Below the pieces are notes generated by a model. That model saw nothing but the letters and a program-made list of their open reading frames with translations, searched no databases and had not been told where the DNA came from. DNA of 64,000 bases. Source: Pedobacter hartonius (lineage in GTDB: Bacteria; Bacteroidota; Bacteroidia; Sphingobacteriales; Sphingobacteriaceae). Of this stretch, positions 61,633 to 64,000 are shown piece by piece (the stretch's first letter is position 1; every line of letters starts with the position of its first letter). The translations under genes were made by a program, and so were the position numbers. The stretch covers positions 248,001-312,000 of the forward strand of contig NZ_FNRA01000002.1 in assembly GCF_900107535.1 (NCBI RefSeq). Reading direction: 5' to 3'.

Positions 61633-62898
61633 TTATTTTTTTAAAGCCGGTTTATTCATTGCTACAGCAGACGAGTCCTTTGCAGGTGTAGCTGTGCTAT
61701 CAGCAGGTGCCGATGCTGGTGCTGCTCCCGCCGCTGGTTCAGGTACGATTGGCAAATTGAATTGTTTTCTCAAATCGTTATTAATAAACTTAGGTTGTTT
61801 AACTATCCAGGCATCGTACTCCGCCTGAGAAACAACTCTAACAACCTTCTGCATATTGTAGTGCCCAGATCCGCAAATTTTTGAGCAATAAAAAAGGAAT
61901 TTAAACGCCGGGTCATTTACCTTGGTCTGCATATCAGCAGTAGTGATGGTCGGTGTAAATTCAAAATATGAGGTCATGCCCGGAACAGTATTCAGCTGAA
62001 CCCTGAAGTGTGGCATATAAAAACTATGTACAACATCCTTACTGGTCAGGATTAGTCTTACCGGTTTGTTCACAGGAATAACCATCTCATCAGCGTTCTG
62101 ATCGTCAAGGTTGTTTTTGTCTTTAAAATCCATACCCAGACCGTTGGTTCCTGTAATCAGTTTATAATTTTTCAAACCAACTACACCATCAGCACCAGGA
62201 TAACGGATCGTCCACAGGAATTGCTGAGAAGTGATCTCAATACTCAGGGGCTTGTTGTTAGGATCATCTACTTTATAAAAGATAGATCTCCATGTTAAAA
62301 AGCCCATCAGTACCAATACGGTAAGCACCAATGCAGGAACAATTGTCCAGATACGCTCCAAAGCATTGTTGTGCGGGTAATAATAAGCTTTTCTTTTTCC
62401 TGAGTTTCTGTAGTAGAAAGAAAAAAGGAATAATGTGATATGCGTTCCGATGAATACAATGGTGGTCAGGATCAGTGTGATGTTAAACATCGAGTCGATC
62501 TTTTTACCGTGCTCAGAAGCTGCATCAGGAAGGATCATATTTCCGTGAACAGTATATTCGAAATAAACACCTGCTAAACCAGCAATTAAGAAAAGGACGA
62601 ATATAATACCGTTAACAGTGTTCCAGTTGATACTGTCAGGTTTATCCTGCGCTTCACGTGTCAGTTCATATACCCTGATTGCTTTTCCTACTATTGCTAT
62701 AAATAAACAAAGCAGTAAAAATAACATGGCATAAAAAGCAACCGATTTATAGATCGGAAACATATCAATCGGTTTCGGGGCGGCTGTAGCGGCGCCGGCG
62801 GCTGCTTCCTGTGCAAATGCGCTGGTATTTGCAAACACAGTAACGAGTACTGCAAGGGCCGCCATTGTCTTATTGCTTATAAATTTTCTTAAACTCAT
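61633..62898 (-). CDS. ctaC: Cytochrome c oxidase subunit II
   Basis: Subunit carrying the CuA centre that accepts electrons from cytochrome c. It is 421 aa with a signal peptide, an enlarged membrane part (about four helices to residue 205, twice the usual two) and a periplasmic cupredoxin domain. CuA ligands: His291 in VVHSFYMPHF, Cys338 and Cys342 in FYCSKICGSGHYNM, His346 and Met349. The glutamate between the cysteines is replaced (CSKIC), a position that acts through its main chain. A Pro/Ala-rich tail ends the protein. Between actF and ctaD. Confidence 0.95.
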   Translation of the reverse strand: MSLRKFISNKTMAALAVLVTVFANTSAFAQEAAAGAATAAPKPIDMFPIYKSVAFYAMLFLLLCLFIAIVGKAIRVYELTREAQDKPDSINWNTVNGIIFVLFLIAGLAGVYFEYTVHGNMILPDAASEHGKKIDSMFNITLILTTIVFIGTHITLFLFSFYYRNSGKRKAYYYPHNNALERIWTIVPALVLTVLVLMGFLTWRSIFYKVDDPNNKPLSIEITSQQFLWTIRYPGADGVVGLKNYKLITGTNGLGMDFKDKNNLDDQNADEMVIPVNKPVRLILTSKDVVHSFYMPHFRVQLNTVPGMTSYFEFTPTITTADMQTKVNDPAFKFLFYCSKICGSGHYNMQKVVRVVSQAEYDAWIVKQPKFINNDLRKQFNLPIVPEPAAGAAPASAPADSTATPAKDSSAVAMNKPALKK

Positions 62899-62964
62899 TT
62901 TCTTAAAAGTAGTACGATGTACTTCTACTATACTATTAATTTATATACTCTCTAACCCAACCAA

Positions 62965-64000
62965 TTACAAATGGTGATTCAAGCTCTCCTGCAAAAGAGG
63001 GTGATTCTTTGCAATTAATGGTTTCTTACTTAATGCAGTCAATACTGTAAAGGTAAACAAGCCTATAAAACCAATAGCTGTTCCTATTTCAATAATTCCG
63101 AATCCATTGGTTCCGTCTTCAACCGTACCCGGCATGATCATCTGGTAATAATCAACCCAGTGACCACAAAGTACAATGATAGATACAACCAGCAGGATGT
63201 TTTCTTTCCTTTTATTATCACGGTCCATCAGCAACAGTACCGGTGACAAGAAGTTCATTACAAGATTAAGGAAGAACCAGAACTTATAAAATTCAAATCG
63301 TTTGTAAAAATACACAGTTTCTTCCGGCATGTTAGCATAATAGATCAACATAAATTGAGCAAACCATACATAAGTCCAGAAAATGGAGAATCCGAAGATA
63401 AACTGTCCCAGGTTATGAAGGTGGCTGTTATTCACCCATTGCATGTAACCAGCTTTCCTCAGCAGGATGATGATCACGGCCATTGTTGCCAGACTGCTTA
63501 CCCACATTGCAGCGAAGTTATACCATCCGAACATGGTAGAGAACCAGTGTGCTTCCAATGACATCACTGTATCAAAAGCAAATATTGGTGTAGTGAATCC
63601 GTAGATCACTAAAAATATACAAGAGTATTTAAAACTTTTAGTGTAAGAATTTAAACCGCCTTCCAGATCTTCATTGTTAGACAACTTGGTCAGCAACATA
63701 GAGAATATGCTATAAATTCCGAGGAATATCACCTGGCGTCCCATAAAGAAGGGAACATTCAGGAAAGCAGATTTGCCATCGATCAGTTTATCATAGTTCG
63801 GGCTGTTAGGGTCGGTTAAACCATCTGCATGCCAGTGGTGATACAGGTTGTGTGTATACAGACCCGCACCGATCACCGCGATCAGGATCACTACTGCGAT
63901 AGGCAGTGTTTTTGCCATAGCCTGAGGTACACGCAGTATGGATGCTGACCATCCAGCCTGTGCGACAAACTGAACAGCTAAAAAGAATGTGCCCGACATA
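62965..64000 (-). CDS. actF: Quinol:cytochrome c oxidoreductase membrane subunit ActF (partial)
   Basis: Membrane subunit of alternative complex III, which oxidises quinol and passes electrons to cytochrome c or directly to the oxidase. Only the C-terminal 345 or so codons are in the window; the frame is open to base 64000 and the first Met at 63999 lies inside a helix that family members place well after the start. About nine helices: FLAVQFVAQAGWSA, FFMGRQVIFLGIYS, WYNFAAMWVSSLAT, FGFSIFWTYVWFAQFMLIYY, NLVMNFLSPVLLLMDRD. It heads the visible part of an act-cox supercluster, 66 bp before ctaC. Confidence 0.88.
   Translation of the reverse strand, partial: MSGTFFLAVQFVAQAGWSASILRVPQAMAKTLPIAVVILIAVIGAGLYTHNLYHHWHADGLTDPNSPNYDKLIDGKSAFLNVPFFMGRQVIFLGIYSIFSMLLTKLSNNEDLEGGLNSYTKSFKYSCIFLVIYGFTTPIFAFDTVMSLEAHWFSTMFGWYNFAAMWVSSLATMAVIIILLRKAGYMQWVNNSHLHNLGQFIFGFSIFWTYVWFAQFMLIYYANMPEETVYFYKRFEFYKFWFFLNLVMNFLSPVLLLMDRDNKRKENILLVVSIIVLCGHWVDYYQMIMPGTVEDGTNGFGIIEIGTAIGFIGLFTFTVLTALSKKPLIAKNHPLLQESLNHHL

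Noticed and set aside
61861..61890. CuA motif CSKIC as a defective copper centre in subunit II
   Set aside because: The Cys, His and Met ligands are all present and the replaced Glu contributes through its backbone; as far as I recall a Lys here is tolerated in this phylum.

Overview
The window looks like a chromosomal segment of a Bacteroidota bacterium, most likely Sphingobacteriaceae (Pedobacter-like). The reasons are type IX secretion/gliding genes (gldB, a sprE/porW-like gene, gldKLMN), an F-type ATP synthase cluster without atpD/atpC, an alternative complex III gene (actF) leading into a caa3-type oxidase cluster, Bacteroidota-restricted families (DUF4271, DUF4286), and promoter -7 boxes of the TAnnTTTG type with little Shine-Dalgarno signal. 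The genus is an inference. Gene density is high, gene order is housekeeping-like, and I see no insertion sequence, prophage, CRISPR array, rRNA or tRNA.

Layout. 1-4.7 kb: a small membrane protein (cut by the window), serS, then rsmI, a PH/SHOCT protein and lnt. 4.7-9.6 kb: an outer-membrane barrel gene and nadE on one strand; gldB and a patatin phospholipase on the other; comB. 9.7-16.5 kb: gcvT, a GT4 glycosyltransferase, rnhB, an orphan OppC-like permease, a GT2 glycosyltransferase and a flippase-like membrane protein on the minus strand, then ruvC. 16.5-22.6 kb: a small membrane protein and the ATP synthase operon (atpZ, a four-helix protein, a, c, b, delta, alpha, gamma). 22.6-29.5 kb: sprE/porW-like TPR lipoprotein, class A PBP, uvrC. 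29.5-36.8 kb: histidine phosphatase, DUF4271, hemD, gldK, gldL, gldM, gldN (transcribed right to left). 36.9-44.7 kb: hemW, a fasciclin protein, two tandem JmjC-like oxygenases, a VWA protein, a MoxR/ChlI-type ATPase and a membrane metallophosphoesterase. 44.8-49.0 kb: an S9 peptidase-like lipoprotein, a histidine kinase and a response regulator in one operon. 49.2-51.9 kb: TPR protein, DUF4286 and an rfbC-like epimerase. 51.9-52.3 kb: a hairpin-rich gap. 52.3-64 kb: actF, ctaC, ctaD, ctaA, ctaB, two subunit III genes, subunit IV, a Sco-like protein, DUF420, a small CxxC membrane protein, DUF983, DUF2461 and an OmpA-like lipoprotein, all on the minus strand.

How the genes work together: the cox cluster supplies a complete terminal oxidase with its heme A pathway, fed by alternative complex III; the ATP synthase operon uses the resulting gradient. 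gldKLMN, the sprE-like gene and gldB are envelope components of the type IX secretion/gliding machinery. lnt, the PBP, the glycosyltransferases and the barrel protein are also envelope functions.

The two observations I consider most worth following are an S9 peptidase-like lipoprotein whose catalytic serine is a glycine and which is co-transcribed with a two-component system, and a Sco-like oxidase assembly protein that has lost both copper-binding cysteines and the copper-binding histidine.
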